A program made the position numbers and the translations under genes. From contig CANLOQ010000001.1 in the NCBI GenBank assembly GCA_947492925.1, positions 558,001-622,000 on the forward strand: a stretch of 64,000 nucleotides of DNA, given 5' to 3'. The DNA comes from an uncultured Sulfitobacter sp. Lineage in GTDB: Bacteria > Pseudomonadota > Alphaproteobacteria > Rhodobacterales > Rhodobacteraceae. This document shows positions 18,235 through 28,300 of this stretch, piece by piece (within the stretch, counting starts at the first letter, position 1; each line of letters starts with the position of its first letter). A model generated the notes under the pieces. That model was given only the letters and a program-made list of their open reading frames with translations. It was not told where the DNA came from and did no database searches.

Positions 18235-19224
18235 ATGACACTTAGAACGAAACTGATGGCAGGCGTGGCAACCGCCGCCGTGGCTCTGACAGCGGCGATG
18301 CCCGCGATGGCGGCGGAAAAGTGGGACATGCCGATGGCCTATTCGGCTTCCAACTTCCATTCTGAGAATGGCGCTGAATTTGCAGCCTGTGTCACCAAGG
18401 GCACGCAGGGCGAAATTGAAATCACGACACATCCAGGCGGCGCTCTTTTTGCAGGTGCCGACATCAAACGCGCGATCCAGACCGGTCAGGTCCAGATCGG
18501 AGAGCGGTTGATGTCCGGTCACCAGAACGAAAACGCGGTCTTCGGATTTGATTCCGTGCCTTTCCTTGCACCCTCTTTCGAGGCCAGCGCAAAACTGTTC
18601 GAGGCCGCAAAGCCAAAGATGGACGCATTGCTTGAAGAACAGAATCTGGTGATGCTTTACGCTGTGCCGTGGCCACCGCAGGGCCTGTACTTCAATAAAG
18701 AAGTGAACAGCGTCGCGGATATGGCAGGCCTCAAGTTCCGGTCCTACAACAACGCGACCAGCCGCCTTGCCGAGCTGACAGGCATGCTGCCGGTGACCAT
18801 CGAAGCCGCTGAAATCAGCCAGGCCTTCGCGACGGGTGTCGCGGAATCCATGATCTCCTCGGGCGCAACCGGCTATGACCGCAAGGTCTGGGAAAGCCTG
18901 AGCCACTTTTACGAGGTCGACGCATGGCTCCCCTATAACTATGTCATGGTGAATAAGGACGTCTGGGAAGGCACATCCGAAGCGCATCAGGGCATCATCA
19001 CCTCTTGCGCGGGGGAAGCCGCTGATCGTGGTCTGGAAGCGTCCAAAGCCTATACCCAGTTCACAATGGACGGTCTGGCCGAAGGCGGCATGACGGTTGG
19101 CCCTGCGGGCGATGAACTGATGTCAGGTCTGCGCGAAATCGGCGAGACGATGACCGCGGAATGGCTTGAAGCCGCAGGCGAAGATGGCAAAGCCATTGTC
19201 GATGCGTTCAAGGCAATGGAATAA
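18235..19224 (+). CDS. dctP: TRAP transporter substrate-binding protein (DctP family, Sec signal)
   Basis: Periplasmic binding protein (329 aa) with a Sec signal peptide ending AMPAMAAEKW. Family features include GGALFAGADIKRAIQTGQVQIGE, the motif LKFRSYNNATSRLAELTGMLPV containing the usual carboxylate-binding Arg, and AEISQAFATGVAESMISSG. It shares its operon with 5-oxoprolinase genes, so pyroglutamate or a similar acid is the likely ligand; this is an inference. The ribosome site is GGGAGAAA. Confidence 0.9.
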   Translation: MTLRTKLMAGVATAAVALTAAMPAMAAEKWDMPMAYSASNFHSENGAEFAACVTKGTQGEIEITTHPGGALFAGADIKRAIQTGQVQIGERLMSGHQNENAVFGFDSVPFLAPSFEASAKLFEAAKPKMDALLEEQNLVMLYAVPWPPQGLYFNKEVNSVADMAGLKFRSYNNATSRLAELTGMLPVTIEAAEISQAFATGVAESMISSGATGYDRKVWESLSHFYEVDAWLPYNYVMVNKDVWEGTSEAHQGIITSCAGEAADRGLEASKAYTQFTMDGLAEGGMTVGPAGDELMSGLREIGETMTAEWLEAAGEDGKAIVDAFKAME

Positions 19225-19240
19225 TTCCCCTAAACAGGAG

Positions 19241-19263
19241 CGGAGCCGCGTGATGCGGCTCCG
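19241..19263 (+). promoter_or_regulatory. Stem-loop after the TRAP binding-protein gene
   Basis: Perfect 9-bp stem CGGAGCCGC/GCGGCTCCG with loop GTGAT, 16 bp after the binding-protein stop. No T-run follows. It parallels the hairpin at 2451-2490 and probably stabilises the upstream message so that the binding protein exceeds the membrane subunits. It also ends 12 bp before the methyltransferase start and could reduce its translation. Confidence 0.65.
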
Positions 19264-19275
19264 ACCACCCTTATT

Positions 19276-20082
19276 ATGAAATATGCCGCATTCACCAAAG
19301 CAGAGCAGGACGGCTGGCACGCTCGTGCCGACGCCTACGCGCAACATACAGCGCTTGCCACAATCCAGATCATTCCGGCTTTGCTGGACGCGCTGGCCCT
19401 TCGCCCGGGGATGGACTTGCTTGATATGGCTTGCGGTCCCGGCCATGTCGCCGGGGCGGCGGCAGCGCTGGACGTCAATGCACGTGGGATCGACTATGCA
19501 CCGGGCATGATCGAAGTCGCGCGGAAGCGCTTTCCCGATCTTGAGTTTGCTGTCGCGGACGCAGAGGATCTGCCATTCGAAGCCAACAATTTTGATGCTG
19601 TCGGCTGCAACATGGGTCTTTTCCACATGGCCGATCCGGCAAGAACCATGACCGAAGCCGCGCGCGTGCTGCGGCGTGGCGGGCGTTTCGCTTTCAGCCA
19701 ATGGACCGCCCCGGACGATTCTCCGCTGTATGCAAGGCTGTTTGCAGCGCTGAAGGACGAGGCCGACATGACCCTCGCGGATCCGGCACCCGACGCCTAT
19801 GCCCTATCAAGCGAAGCAGGCGCGCGCGCACTTTTGGCGGATGCCGGCTTTGCCGAGCTGAAGGTGCGCAGGCTGGACACAACCCTGATCGCCATAGGCA
19901 ATGACTTTTTTGACTTCTTCATGCGCTTTGGCGTGCGTGTACCGCTGATTGTCACGGCGCAGCCGCAACAGGCGCAGGCCCGCCTGCGCGCGCGCATCAA
20001 CGCGGACATGGAACCGTTTCGTACTCCAACCGGCTTTGAGGTCTCCATGCCCAGCCTTGTCTATTCAGGAACCCGGACATGA
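19276..20082 (+). CDS. Class I SAM-dependent methyltransferase
   Basis: A 268-residue methyltransferase of the UbiE/Methyltransf_11 type. Motif I is LLDMACGPGHVAGAA, motif II AVADAEDLPFEANNFDAV, and post-motif III ARVLRRGGRFAF is present. It sits between a TRAP binding protein and its membrane subunits, an unusual place, and overlaps the small permease by 4 nt, so it is a real operon member. The substrate is unknown. There is little ribosome-site signal in front of ATG 19276. Confidence 0.85.
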   Translation: MKYAAFTKAEQDGWHARADAYAQHTALATIQIIPALLDALALRPGMDLLDMACGPGHVAGAAAALDVNARGIDYAPGMIEVARKRFPDLEFAVADAEDLPFEANNFDAVGCNMGLFHMADPARTMTEAARVLRRGGRFAFSQWTAPDDSPLYARLFAALKDEADMTLADPAPDAYALSSEAGARALLADAGFAELKVRRLDTTLIAIGNDFFDFFMRFGVRVPLIVTAQPQQAQARLRARINADMEPFRTPTGFEVSMPSLVYSGTRT

Positions 20083-20603
20083 CCTTTATCAGAAAAACGC
20101 TGGATTTTCTCTATTTGCTATCCGGCATTATGGCGGCGCTCTGCCTGATTGCCATCCTCATGCTGATCGTGGTGCAAATGATCGCGCGTTGGACCGGCGA
20201 AGTCTTTCCCGGTGCGCCCGATTATGCAGGATACGCGATGGCCGCTGCCAGTTTTCTGGCATTTGCCAATGCGCTGAACCGCGGAGCGCATATTCGCGTT
20301 TCGATCCTCCTGAATGCGGTGGCCCCTTTGCCCAAGCGCCTGCTGGAGATCTGGTGTTTTACGCTGGCAGCCGCGATTGCATGGTACTTTACCTACTATG
20401 CCTATTGGTTCGTCTTTTGGTCGTGGAAATTCAACGAGATCAGTCAGGGGCAGGACGCAACGCTCATGTGGATCCCGCAATCCGTGATGGTCCTGGGCGG
20501 CGGTTTGCTGGCCCTCGCGCTGACCGACAACCTGATCCACGTATTGCTTAAGGGCGACCACCGGATCGTCCGCGATTCCATTGATCAGGCGCACGGGGAA
20601 TAA
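20079..20603 (+). CDS. dctQ: TRAP transporter small permease (DctQ family)
   Basis: A 174-residue membrane protein with four hydrophobic segments in the typical DctQ layout (LSGIMAALCLIAILMLIVVQMIAR; GAPDYAGYAMAAASFLAFANAL; NRGAHIRVSIL), the last phrase being a family hallmark. Pairs with the large permease five bases downstream and the binding protein at 18235. Confidence 0.92.
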   Translation: MTFIRKTLDFLYLLSGIMAALCLIAILMLIVVQMIARWTGEVFPGAPDYAGYAMAAASFLAFANALNRGAHIRVSILLNAVAPLPKRLLEIWCFTLAAAIAWYFTYYAYWFVFWSWKFNEISQGQDATLMWIPQSVMVLGGGLLALALTDNLIHVLLKGDHRIVRDSIDQAHGE

Positions 20604-20607
20604 AACG

Positions 20608-21918
20608 ATGACCGAACTTTACGCGATTATTCTGTTTCTCTTTGTGCTGTTCCTGCTTCTGGGCACCGGTGTCTGGGTCGGCCTTGCCCTGATGGGTGTT
20701 GCTTGGGTCGGGATGGAGCTTTTCACGACACGTCCCGTGGGCGACACAATGATCACAACGATCTGGGCGTCTTCTTCATCGTGGACCCTCACTGCCCTGC
20801 CGCTTTTTATCTGGATGGGTGAAATTCTCTATCGCACACGATTATCCGAGGACATGTTCAAGGGGCTCTCCCCCTGGCTCGCCCGCCTGCCCGGCGGTCT
20901 GGTGCACACCAATATCGTCTCGTGCACCGTCTTCGCCGCTGTTTCAGGGTCTTCTGCCGCGACGCTGACCACGGTGGGCAAGATGGCGATCCCCGAATTG
21001 CGGGCGCGCAAATATCCCGAGAAGATGGTCATCGGCACGCTGGCCGGGGCCGCGACGCTTGGGCTGATGATCCCCCCGTCATTGGCGTTGATCGTCTATG
21101 GCGTGACCGTGAATGAGAGTATTACCAAGCTATTTTTTGCCGGTGTCTTTCCGGGTCTGGTACTGGCCGGGATGTTCATGGGTTACGTGGCACTGATCAG
21201 CTTCACATCCAAAGACTGGAACCCCGTGACCGAACGCGGCATGTCGTTCAGGGAAAAGCTGGCGAACTCGCGCTTCCTTATCCCGGTTTTCGCCTTGATC
21301 TCTGTGGTCATCGGCTCGATGTACGCGGGCCTTGCCACGGCGACTGAGGCGGCCGCCATCGGCGTCATCGGCGCGCTGGTGCTGGCGCTGGTACAGCGCT
21401 CGCTGACATGGGACAGCTTTCGCGCCAGCCTGATGGGGGCCACGCGCACCTCTGCCATGATCGCGCTTATTCTGGCGGGTGCTGCGTTCCTGAAACTGTC
21501 TATGGGTTTCACCGGTCTGCCTCGTTCACTCGCTGATGGTATCGCCGCAATGGAGCTGACCCGCTTTCAACTGCTGATGGCGCTTTTGGTGTTCTACATC
21601 ATCCTCGGCATGTTCCTTGATGGTATTTCGGCCATCGTGCTGACGATGGCGGTTGTCGAACCGATGGTGCGCGGCGCGGGAATTGATCTGATCTGGTTTG
21701 GTATCTTTGTCGTGGTGGTCATTGAAATGGCGCAGATCACCCCGCCCATCGGGTTCAACCTCTTTGTGCTTCAAGGTATGACGAACCACGAAATGGGATA
21801 CATCACCAAGGCTGCGTTGCCGATGTTCGGCATCATGGTTCTGATGGTCTTTGTCCTGATCTGGTTTCCAGAGCTTGCCACATGGCTGCCTGACAACATG
21901 CGCAATGCGCCGTCTTAG
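20608..21918 (+). CDS. dctM: TRAP transporter large permease (DctM family)
   Basis: A 436-residue DctM protein with about 12 membrane helices and the motifs SGSSAATLTTVGKMAIPEL and LMIPPSLALIVYG. ATG 20608 is preceded by GGGGAA; an upstream start at 20581 lies inside the small-permease gene and is rejected. It drives Na+-coupled import together with DctQ. The BASS-like gene follows 11 bp later. Confidence 0.93.
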   Translation: MTELYAIILFLFVLFLLLGTGVWVGLALMGVAWVGMELFTTRPVGDTMITTIWASSSSWTLTALPLFIWMGEILYRTRLSEDMFKGLSPWLARLPGGLVHTNIVSCTVFAAVSGSSAATLTTVGKMAIPELRARKYPEKMVIGTLAGAATLGLMIPPSLALIVYGVTVNESITKLFFAGVFPGLVLAGMFMGYVALISFTSKDWNPVTERGMSFREKLANSRFLIPVFALISVVIGSMYAGLATATEAAAIGVIGALVLALVQRSLTWDSFRASLMGATRTSAMIALILAGAAFLKLSMGFTGLPRSLADGIAAMELTRFQLLMALLVFYIILGMFLDGISAIVLTMAVVEPMVRGAGIDLIWFGIFVVVVIEMAQITPPIGFNLFVLQGMTNHEMGYITKAALPMFGIMVLMVFVLIWFPELATWLPDNMRNAPS

Positions 21919-21929
21919 GAACGTGAGAA

Positions 21930-22865
21930 ATGCACCGCATCCTTTGGCTGGCCTCGACCCACGCACGGGCCTGTCTGATCCTTGGTCTGATCGCCGGGCT
22001 GGCCCTGCCCGGTCTGGCCGCCGCGATGGTGCCGTGGTTGCCTCACATGGTCGCGATCCTGCTTACGGTCACGGCGCTGCGCATCGGGCACCGTGCAGCG
22101 CTTGGGGCGGTGGGCGATCTGCGCTGGGGGATCGGCGCGGTGCTGGCTTTGCAAATGGTGGTGCCTTTGGTGTTGCTGGGCTTGCTTGCCTTGGTTGGCC
22201 TGCACCAGACACCCGCCGCCCTTGCAATTGTACTGGCCTCCTCCGCGCCAGCCATCACCGGCAGTGTCAATCTGGCGCTGATGCTGCGGCTGGACGGGGG
22301 GCGCATGATGCAGATGCTGGTGCTGGGTACGGCGGCCTTTCCGTTGACGGTCCTGCCGATCCTGTGGTGCCTGCCACAACTGGGTGCGCCTGCGGTGATT
22401 ATCATCGCGGCGGTCAAGCTTTTGTTGATCATCGTCATCGCCACCGTTATCGGCTTTTCCTTGCGCAACGTGCTTTTCCCCCGCCCGACGGAGGGGCAGA
22501 TCAAAGCGCTCGATGGGCTGTCAGTATTGGCGTTTTCCTTTATTGTGGTCGGCCTCATGGCCGCCCTCAATCCCGCCCTGCGCAGCGATCCGATGCTGGT
22601 CGCCCGCTGGGCGCTGCTGGCCTTTTCGATCAGCTATCTGTTGCAACTGTTCACCCTGCTGGTCCTCCGCCGCAGCCCATTGCGCGAAGTCGCAGGTCCA
22701 CTGGCCATCGGTGCGGGCAACCGCAATATCGCGCTTTTTCTGGTGTCTCTGCCCGCCGAAGTGCTCGGGCCGCTGATGATCTTTATCGGGTGCTGGCAAC
22801 TTCCCATGTACCTCACACCGATGCTGTTGCCGCGTCTTTACCGCTGGGCACTAAGCCATGACTGA
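21930..22865 (+). CDS. BASS-like (bile acid:sodium symporter-type) membrane protein
   Basis: A 311-residue protein with roughly nine or ten hydrophobic helices. The two motifs ASSAPAITGSVNLAL and GAGNRNIALFLV resemble the crossover helices of the BASS/SBF transporter fold (compare the usual GMQN-type motif). It is embedded in the pyroglutamate operon, overlapping pxpB by 8 nt, so it may be a second carrier for substrate or product. Similarity is moderate; other ten-helix families are possible. Confidence 0.6.
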   Translation: MHRILWLASTHARACLILGLIAGLALPGLAAAMVPWLPHMVAILLTVTALRIGHRAALGAVGDLRWGIGAVLALQMVVPLVLLGLLALVGLHQTPAALAIVLASSAPAITGSVNLALMLRLDGGRMMQMLVLGTAAFPLTVLPILWCLPQLGAPAVIIIAAVKLLLIIVIATVIGFSLRNVLFPRPTEGQIKALDGLSVLAFSFIVVGLMAALNPALRSDPMLVARWALLAFSISYLLQLFTLLVLRRSPLREVAGPLAIGAGNRNIALFLVSLPAEVLGPLMIFIGCWQLPMYLTPMLLPRLYRWALSHD

Positions 22866-23595
22866 CTGGCCCAAAATCCGCACCGTGGGCCTATCCGGGC
22901 TGCTGGTCACTTTCGCCAGCGCGATGAGCGAGCCTGCCAACCGCGCCGCTCTCGCCTTTCGTGCGGCGGTGGACGAACAGAACTGGGCAGAGGTGGCCGA
23001 GACCAGTACCTCCCTTGTCTCTACTTTTCTGGAAGTGGATCTGGCCACGACACCGCCGGATGCAATGAAAGAGAGGCTGCAGGAACTTTTGCTCAGCCGC
23101 GACTGGTTTGCCGCTGACCTGCCCACGGGCCGCACCCTTTGGCATGTGCCAACGGTCTACGGCACCGATCTTGCCCCACAGCTGGAGGAAGCCGCAGACG
23201 TCGCGGGCGTGGACCCGGATACAGCGATCAAGGAAATCTCAGCCTCTCGCGTGCGCGTCCTGACTATTGGTTTCGCGCCCGGACAACCCTATATGGGCGA
23301 GCTTTCGAAGACATGGAACATCCCGCGCCAGCAAGGGCTGACCAAATCCGTGCCCCCGGGTGCGCTGGTCATCGCGATCCGCCAATTGATCATCTTTACC
23401 AATGCCGCCCCGACAGGCTGGCGGCACATCGGGCAAACCGCGTTTTCGACATTCCGCCCGGACGCAAAGCAGCCGTTTACCCTTGCCCCCGGTGATGAGC
23501 TGACCTTCCCCGCTATCACACCAGCCGAGCTTGAGCGGATCAAATCCGAGGACACGTCCGGCCTTGGCGGTGCGACGCGTGAGGCGCTGAAATGA
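22858..23595 (+). CDS. pxpB: 5-oxoprolinase subunit B
   Basis: KipI-family subunit (245 aa, CT_C_D domain) of the prokaryotic ATP-dependent 5-oxoprolinase, which opens 5-oxo-L-proline to L-glutamate. The C-terminal half carries the family stretch LTIGFAPGQPYMGELS and VPPGALVIAIRQLIIFTN. It is slightly longer than usual at the N-terminus. It overlaps pxpC by 4 nt, and the gene order B-C-A is the same as in E. coli. Confidence 0.93.
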   Translation: MTDWPKIRTVGLSGLLVTFASAMSEPANRAALAFRAAVDEQNWAEVAETSTSLVSTFLEVDLATTPPDAMKERLQELLLSRDWFAADLPTGRTLWHVPTVYGTDLAPQLEEAADVAGVDPDTAIKEISASRVRVLTIGFAPGQPYMGELSKTWNIPRQQGLTKSVPPGALVIAIRQLIIFTNAAPTGWRHIGQTAFSTFRPDAKQPFTLAPGDELTFPAITPAELERIKSEDTSGLGGATREALK

Positions 23596-24620
23596 CCGTA
23601 CATCTGACAATTACAACGGCCGGCCCCGCCATGAGCCTGCAAGATCAAGGCCGCCCGGGATACCGCGCCGAAGGCTTGACTGTTGGTGGTGCTGCGGACC
23701 GTACCGCGCTGATCGAAGGCAGCGCTTTGTTGGGACAAGACGCAGGGCTCGCTGCAATCGAAATGGCCGGAAGTGGCGGGACATTTATAGCCAGTGCCGA
23801 TATGCGCATTGCCCTGACAGGCGCCAGCATGGCCGCCACGATAGACGGCGAGGCTATCGTCTGGAACGCCAGCCACCTGTTGCCTGCAGGCGCGACCCTG
23901 ACCATCGGCGGTGCGCGCAACGGCAGCTACGGGTATTTGCATGTGGGCGGCGGCTTTGACGTGCCAATGGTAATGGGCGCGCGCGGCAGCCACCTTGCTG
24001 GCGGGATCGGCGGATTGCTGAGCAGTGGCGATGTGTTGCTGGTTGGCAAGGATAAGGGCCACGCGACAGCAATGACCCTGCCTGTTTCTGACCGTTTCGG
24101 CGGGGGCAAAATTCGTGTTGTTGCCTCAATGCAAACTGCGGATTTTGACAAAGAGACGTTGCACCGCTTCACGACAACGCCGTTTCGCCGTGACGCCCGC
24201 GCCAACCGCATGGGCGTGCGCATGGATTTCGATGGCGAGGGGTTCTCGACCGCCGGACAACTCAGTATCGTATCCGAAGTGGTGGTGCCCGGTGACATCC
24301 AGATCGCCGGAGACGGTGCGCCTTATGTGCTGATGTACGAATGCCAGACAACCGGTGGCTACCCCCGGATCGGTTCAGTCCTGCCGTGCGATCTGCCGCT
24401 TGTCGCGCAGGCGCAGACGGGCACAGCCCTGACGTTCGAAATGGTCGAAATGACTGACGCGATCGCGGCGCAAGCCCGCTATCTGGCCGAGATGAAAGCC
24501 CTGCCCAAGCAGGTCACACCGCTCATTCGCGACCCCGCGACCATCCGCGACCTGCTGTCCTATCAACTGATCGGCGGGGTCGTCTCGGCCGAAGCCGACC
24601 CTTTCACCCAGGAGCCCTGA
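23592..24620 (+). CDS. pxpC: 5-oxoprolinase subunit C
   Basis: KipA-family subunit (342 aa, CT_A_B domain) that works with PxpB in phosphorylating or activating oxoproline. Visible motifs are SLQDQGRPGYRAEGLTVGGA at the start and TTGGYPRIGSVLPCDLP near the C-terminus, both typical. Start ATG 23592 overlaps the pxpB stop. In some organisms B/C pairs are annotated as biotin-dependent or allophanate-type hydrolases, but the adjacent pxpA makes 5-oxoprolinase the better call. Confidence 0.93.
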   Translation: MTVHLTITTAGPAMSLQDQGRPGYRAEGLTVGGAADRTALIEGSALLGQDAGLAAIEMAGSGGTFIASADMRIALTGASMAATIDGEAIVWNASHLLPAGATLTIGGARNGSYGYLHVGGGFDVPMVMGARGSHLAGGIGGLLSSGDVLLVGKDKGHATAMTLPVSDRFGGGKIRVVASMQTADFDKETLHRFTTTPFRRDARANRMGVRMDFDGEGFSTAGQLSIVSEVVVPGDIQIAGDGAPYVLMYECQTTGGYPRIGSVLPCDLPLVAQAQTGTALTFEMVEMTDAIAAQARYLAEMKALPKQVTPLIRDPATIRDLLSYQLIGGVVSAEADPFTQEP

Positions 24621-24623
24621 ACC

Positions 24624-25391
24624 ATGACAACCGTAGATCTGAACGCCGATATGGGCGAAAGTTTTGGCCCTTGGACGATGGGCGATGATGCTGCGCTGCT
24701 GAACATTGTCACGTCGGCAAATATCGCCTGCGGGGGTCATGCGGGGGATGCAGATGTAATGGCCGCAACCTACCGGCTGGCGCACCAGAACGGCGTGGGC
24801 ATCGGGGCGCATCCGGGCTTTATGGATATCGCCGGGTTTGGCCGCAACCGCATGAACGTCCCGCGCGGTACGTTGCAAAATCAGGTGCGCTATCAGGTGG
24901 CGGCCGCCGTGGGCATGGCGCGCAGTTGCGGGGCGCAGGTGCGGCACCTGAAACTGCACGGTGCCATGTCGAATATGTCCTCCGAGGACGAACAGATGGC
25001 ATATGATCTGTACGAAGCGGCGCTGAGCGTTGATCCTGATCTGATCATCATGGTGCTGGCTGCTACAGCGCATCAGCGCGCTGTGGAAAGGTTGGGCTGC
25101 AAATGGGCTGGGGAAATTTTTGCGGACCGCGCCTACAATGATGATGCAACGCTTGTGGACCGATCAAAGCCCGGTGCGGTGATCCACGATGCCGAATTGG
25201 CAGGCAAACGAATGGTCGAAATGGTACAGGCGGGTGCCATCATCACCGAAAGTGGCAAACAAATTGAAACACGCATCGACACAATCTGCCTGCACGGGGA
25301 TACCGCCGAAGCGGTGCAGATTGCGGGCTCCGTCCGACGCAACCTTGAAGCGGCGGGGATCACGCTGGCCCAGTTTACGGGCCACCACTGA
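24624..25391 (+). CDS. pxpA: 5-oxoprolinase subunit A (LamB/YcsF family)
   Basis: LamB/YcsF-family subunit (255 aa) that hydrolyses the activated oxoproline ring. The N-terminus VDLNADMGESFGPWTMGDD and the ANIACGGHAGD motif are diagnostic; KLHGAMSN and a C-terminal ICLHGDT follow. Last gene of the operon; it abuts the convergent ABC-like gene with no intergenic base and no visible terminator. Confidence 0.95.
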   Translation: MTTVDLNADMGESFGPWTMGDDAALLNIVTSANIACGGHAGDADVMAATYRLAHQNGVGIGAHPGFMDIAGFGRNRMNVPRGTLQNQVRYQVAAAVGMARSCGAQVRHLKLHGAMSNMSSEDEQMAYDLYEAALSVDPDLIIMVLAATAHQRAVERLGCKWAGEIFADRAYNDDATLVDRSKPGAVIHDAELAGKRMVEMVQAGAIITESGKQIETRIDTICLHGDTAEAVQIAGSVRRNLEAAGITLAQFTGHH

Positions 25392-28300
25392 TCAGTTCGA
25401 AACGTAGCCTGCAACCACCTGCAGCAGTTTATAGGCGGTCTGTGCATCACTGCCGACCACATCCAGAAACTCTTCTGCGCCAATACGCAGGCAGGTCAGC
25501 TCTCCTTTGGCGCGCATGTCCAGGGCCCGGGGTTCATTTCGGATAAGCCCCAGTTCGCCGACCAGTTGCCCCGGGCCGACAGTAGCGATCAGCTGATCGT
25601 CCTTGCCCTCGACCGGCAAAAGCAAATCGGCCTGACCTTCGACCAGCAAATAGGCACCGCTGGAAGGATCATCGTCTTTGTGAAACACATATGTGCCCGA
25701 TGGTGCCGTGAACCAGCGTGCGCCAAAAGCCAGAAGCCGCAGTTGCTTGCGTTCCAGCCCCGAAAACAGATCGGTTCCCTCCAATGCCCGCAACTTGCGG
25801 GCCAGATCAGCGCTCACTGTATCGTCCTCCTCTGCCGCGGTAGCGCCCGCGACGGTCGACATCCGGCCCTGCTGTAGCACGTACTGCGCATCAAACCCTT
25901 CGGCATTGTCAAACCCCGGTTGAAGGCAGATGATCGTTGTTTCCGGCAACAAACCACGCAGACGAGTGTGCAGCCCGGCCCGTGTGGCCGCGTCAAAACT
26001 TGACAGGACATTGTCAAGGATCAGCACATGAGGCCGTTTGATCGTTGCCCGGCTGATGGCAAGCGTTTCAGTCAAAAGGGCGGGCAGGTTCGTGCCGCCC
26101 AGCGTCAGGGGCACGTCAAAGATCAGACCCAAAACGAGTCCTTCAAGTTCAGCCTCGTAGAGCGCGTCGATGGCGATGCGGCGCAAGGCTTCACCCTGCG
26201 GACCGGCTGTTTCCGCGATTTTGCCGAACAGCGCGTTTTCCAGAACGGTCAGACCCGCAACCGGGGCGTCCGGCGAAATCGGGCTGAACAGATCAGACAG
26301 GCTTGCCTGAAGCGCTGCGCTGTGGTTCTGGCGCATGTCCAGCACGCGTGCGATAATCTGATCGGGCAAGGCCGACCCCAGCTTTTCCGCCGAGATTGCG
26401 AAGGTGACCGCCAGAAGCGATGCCTTGTCCGCCACACTCAGTTCCGCCCCCTCGCGTTGCTTTGCACGCAGATCCACTGCCGCCTCAAAGGTTGCAGCAT
26501 CAAGGCCCAATTTGCGGAACAACGGATGGTCCGTCCCGTCCACGCCGAATGTCTGGCGCAGCACATCAACCGTATCTACGGCCAGTTGCAGCAGGTCAGC
26601 CTCCAGCCCCAGTTCCTTGAGCAACGCCATGAAAGCGGTCTGTTCCTGCAGGATTTCAGCCGTCACCCGCTGGCGCGGTGTGGCAAAAATCAGGTTTTCG
26701 GCAACCGGCAAGGCAGGGTTGAAAGCCGCGATGTCAAACCGGTGCAGATAGGTATCAAGGTCCGCCGCGCGCAGCTTTTCCGCTACGGTCGGTCGCAACG
26801 AAACAAGCGCCTTGGCCAACGCAGGGTGCGCTGTGGGGTCAAAACGCTGGTCCATTCCTCGCGCAAACAGGGCACGGTCCAGTTCCATTCCTTTGATCAG
26901 GTCCAGCCACCAGTCACGCAGTGTGTCCGGTCCACCGCTCTCGGTCTCTTCCAGATCAATCCAATCTACTTGTGACGTATCCGTGCTGTTTCCGGCGCGT
27001 GCGCTTTCAAGGCTTTCCTCGGATTGATCGGACCCGCCAGCAGGGCGCAACCGCAGCGGCAGACTGATGTTTTCGCCAAAACTGCCGACAAACATCACCG
27101 GGCGCGACGTGGCATGCCCGATCCGTTTGGCAATTGCGGACTGATGAAGCTCTGCCAACACATGTCCAGCGATCCGAACTGTCCCCGAAGATGGCACAAC
27201 CTCGCGCAAAAGCACTTCAGCCAGCGCGCGGCGATCTTCGTCACTGGGCGCGGTTATGGCAATGGATTTGCCCGACTGGAACGTCACGTCAATGTCTTCG
27301 AGGACCATGTTACCATCGGCATCCGCAACGCTGATTCCGTCCAGTACGATGTCACCCGTCAAACGCGGCAGGTCGCCGGGATCGTTATCGAACAGTTTTG
27401 TGTCGATCATGCCTGCAGGGGCAAACCTTTCCATGATTGTTTCCCACCGCAGCGACATGTCCTGCGACTGGTTGTAGTAAGCCAACAGCTCTTTCCAGGG
27501 GCTGGACAAGTCCTTGTACGCCGCCAGCGCGGCCACGAGTGCGCCGACGGTAATTTCACCTTTGATCGCGAGATATCCGCCGATGGCGTAAAAGAAAAAA
27601 GGGGTCAGCTGCCCGATGAAGTTATTGAGGAATTTCATGAAGAATTTCTTCTGAAAAATCTCGAACCGGATCGCATAGAGCCGCCCCAGACGTTCCGAAA
27701 ACAGCGCAAGCCGATACCGCCAGCCACCATTGGTGCGCAGCGTGCCCGCTCCGGCCGCTCCCTCTCCGATCTCGGCCGCGAGGGCACGGATTTGGATCAC
27801 CCGTTTCTTGTTCAGCAGGTTGATCTGTTTTTGCAGTTTGGGGATCAGCCATGCCTGCAATGGGATCAGCGCGCAGGCTGCAATGCCAAATGCAAAGCTT
27901 TGCAGGAAAAGGAAAAACAAGATGGTCAGCATCTGACCCGCCTGCAAGACCGGTTGGGCGACGGCATCCCCCATCAGACCACCCATCGGTTCGGATTCGG
28001 ACGTCACCATCGACACAAGCTCGCCCTGGCTGGTGCGTTCAAAATAGGGCGCGGGAAAGCGCAGGATGCGGGCAATCAGCGTATAACGCAGGCGCCGCAG
28101 CAAACGCTCGGCCAGCACCCCTTTCATCGTGTTTATGCGCATTTTCATGATGCCATGCGCAAGGACCGACAACAGAAATGCACCGCACAGGATCATCAGA
28201 AAGGTGATCTGGCCTACGTCATAGCCAAAAAAGTTCACCGTCTGCGAACCTGCGCCAATCGCATCATTGATGATCCGTTTGGGCAGCTCAAGTGTCAGAT

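Noticed and set aside
17725-18987. 420-codon minus-strand frame across the DadA-like and TRAP binding-protein genes
   Set aside because: It spans two well-supported plus-strand genes and their junction; no homology pattern is visible.
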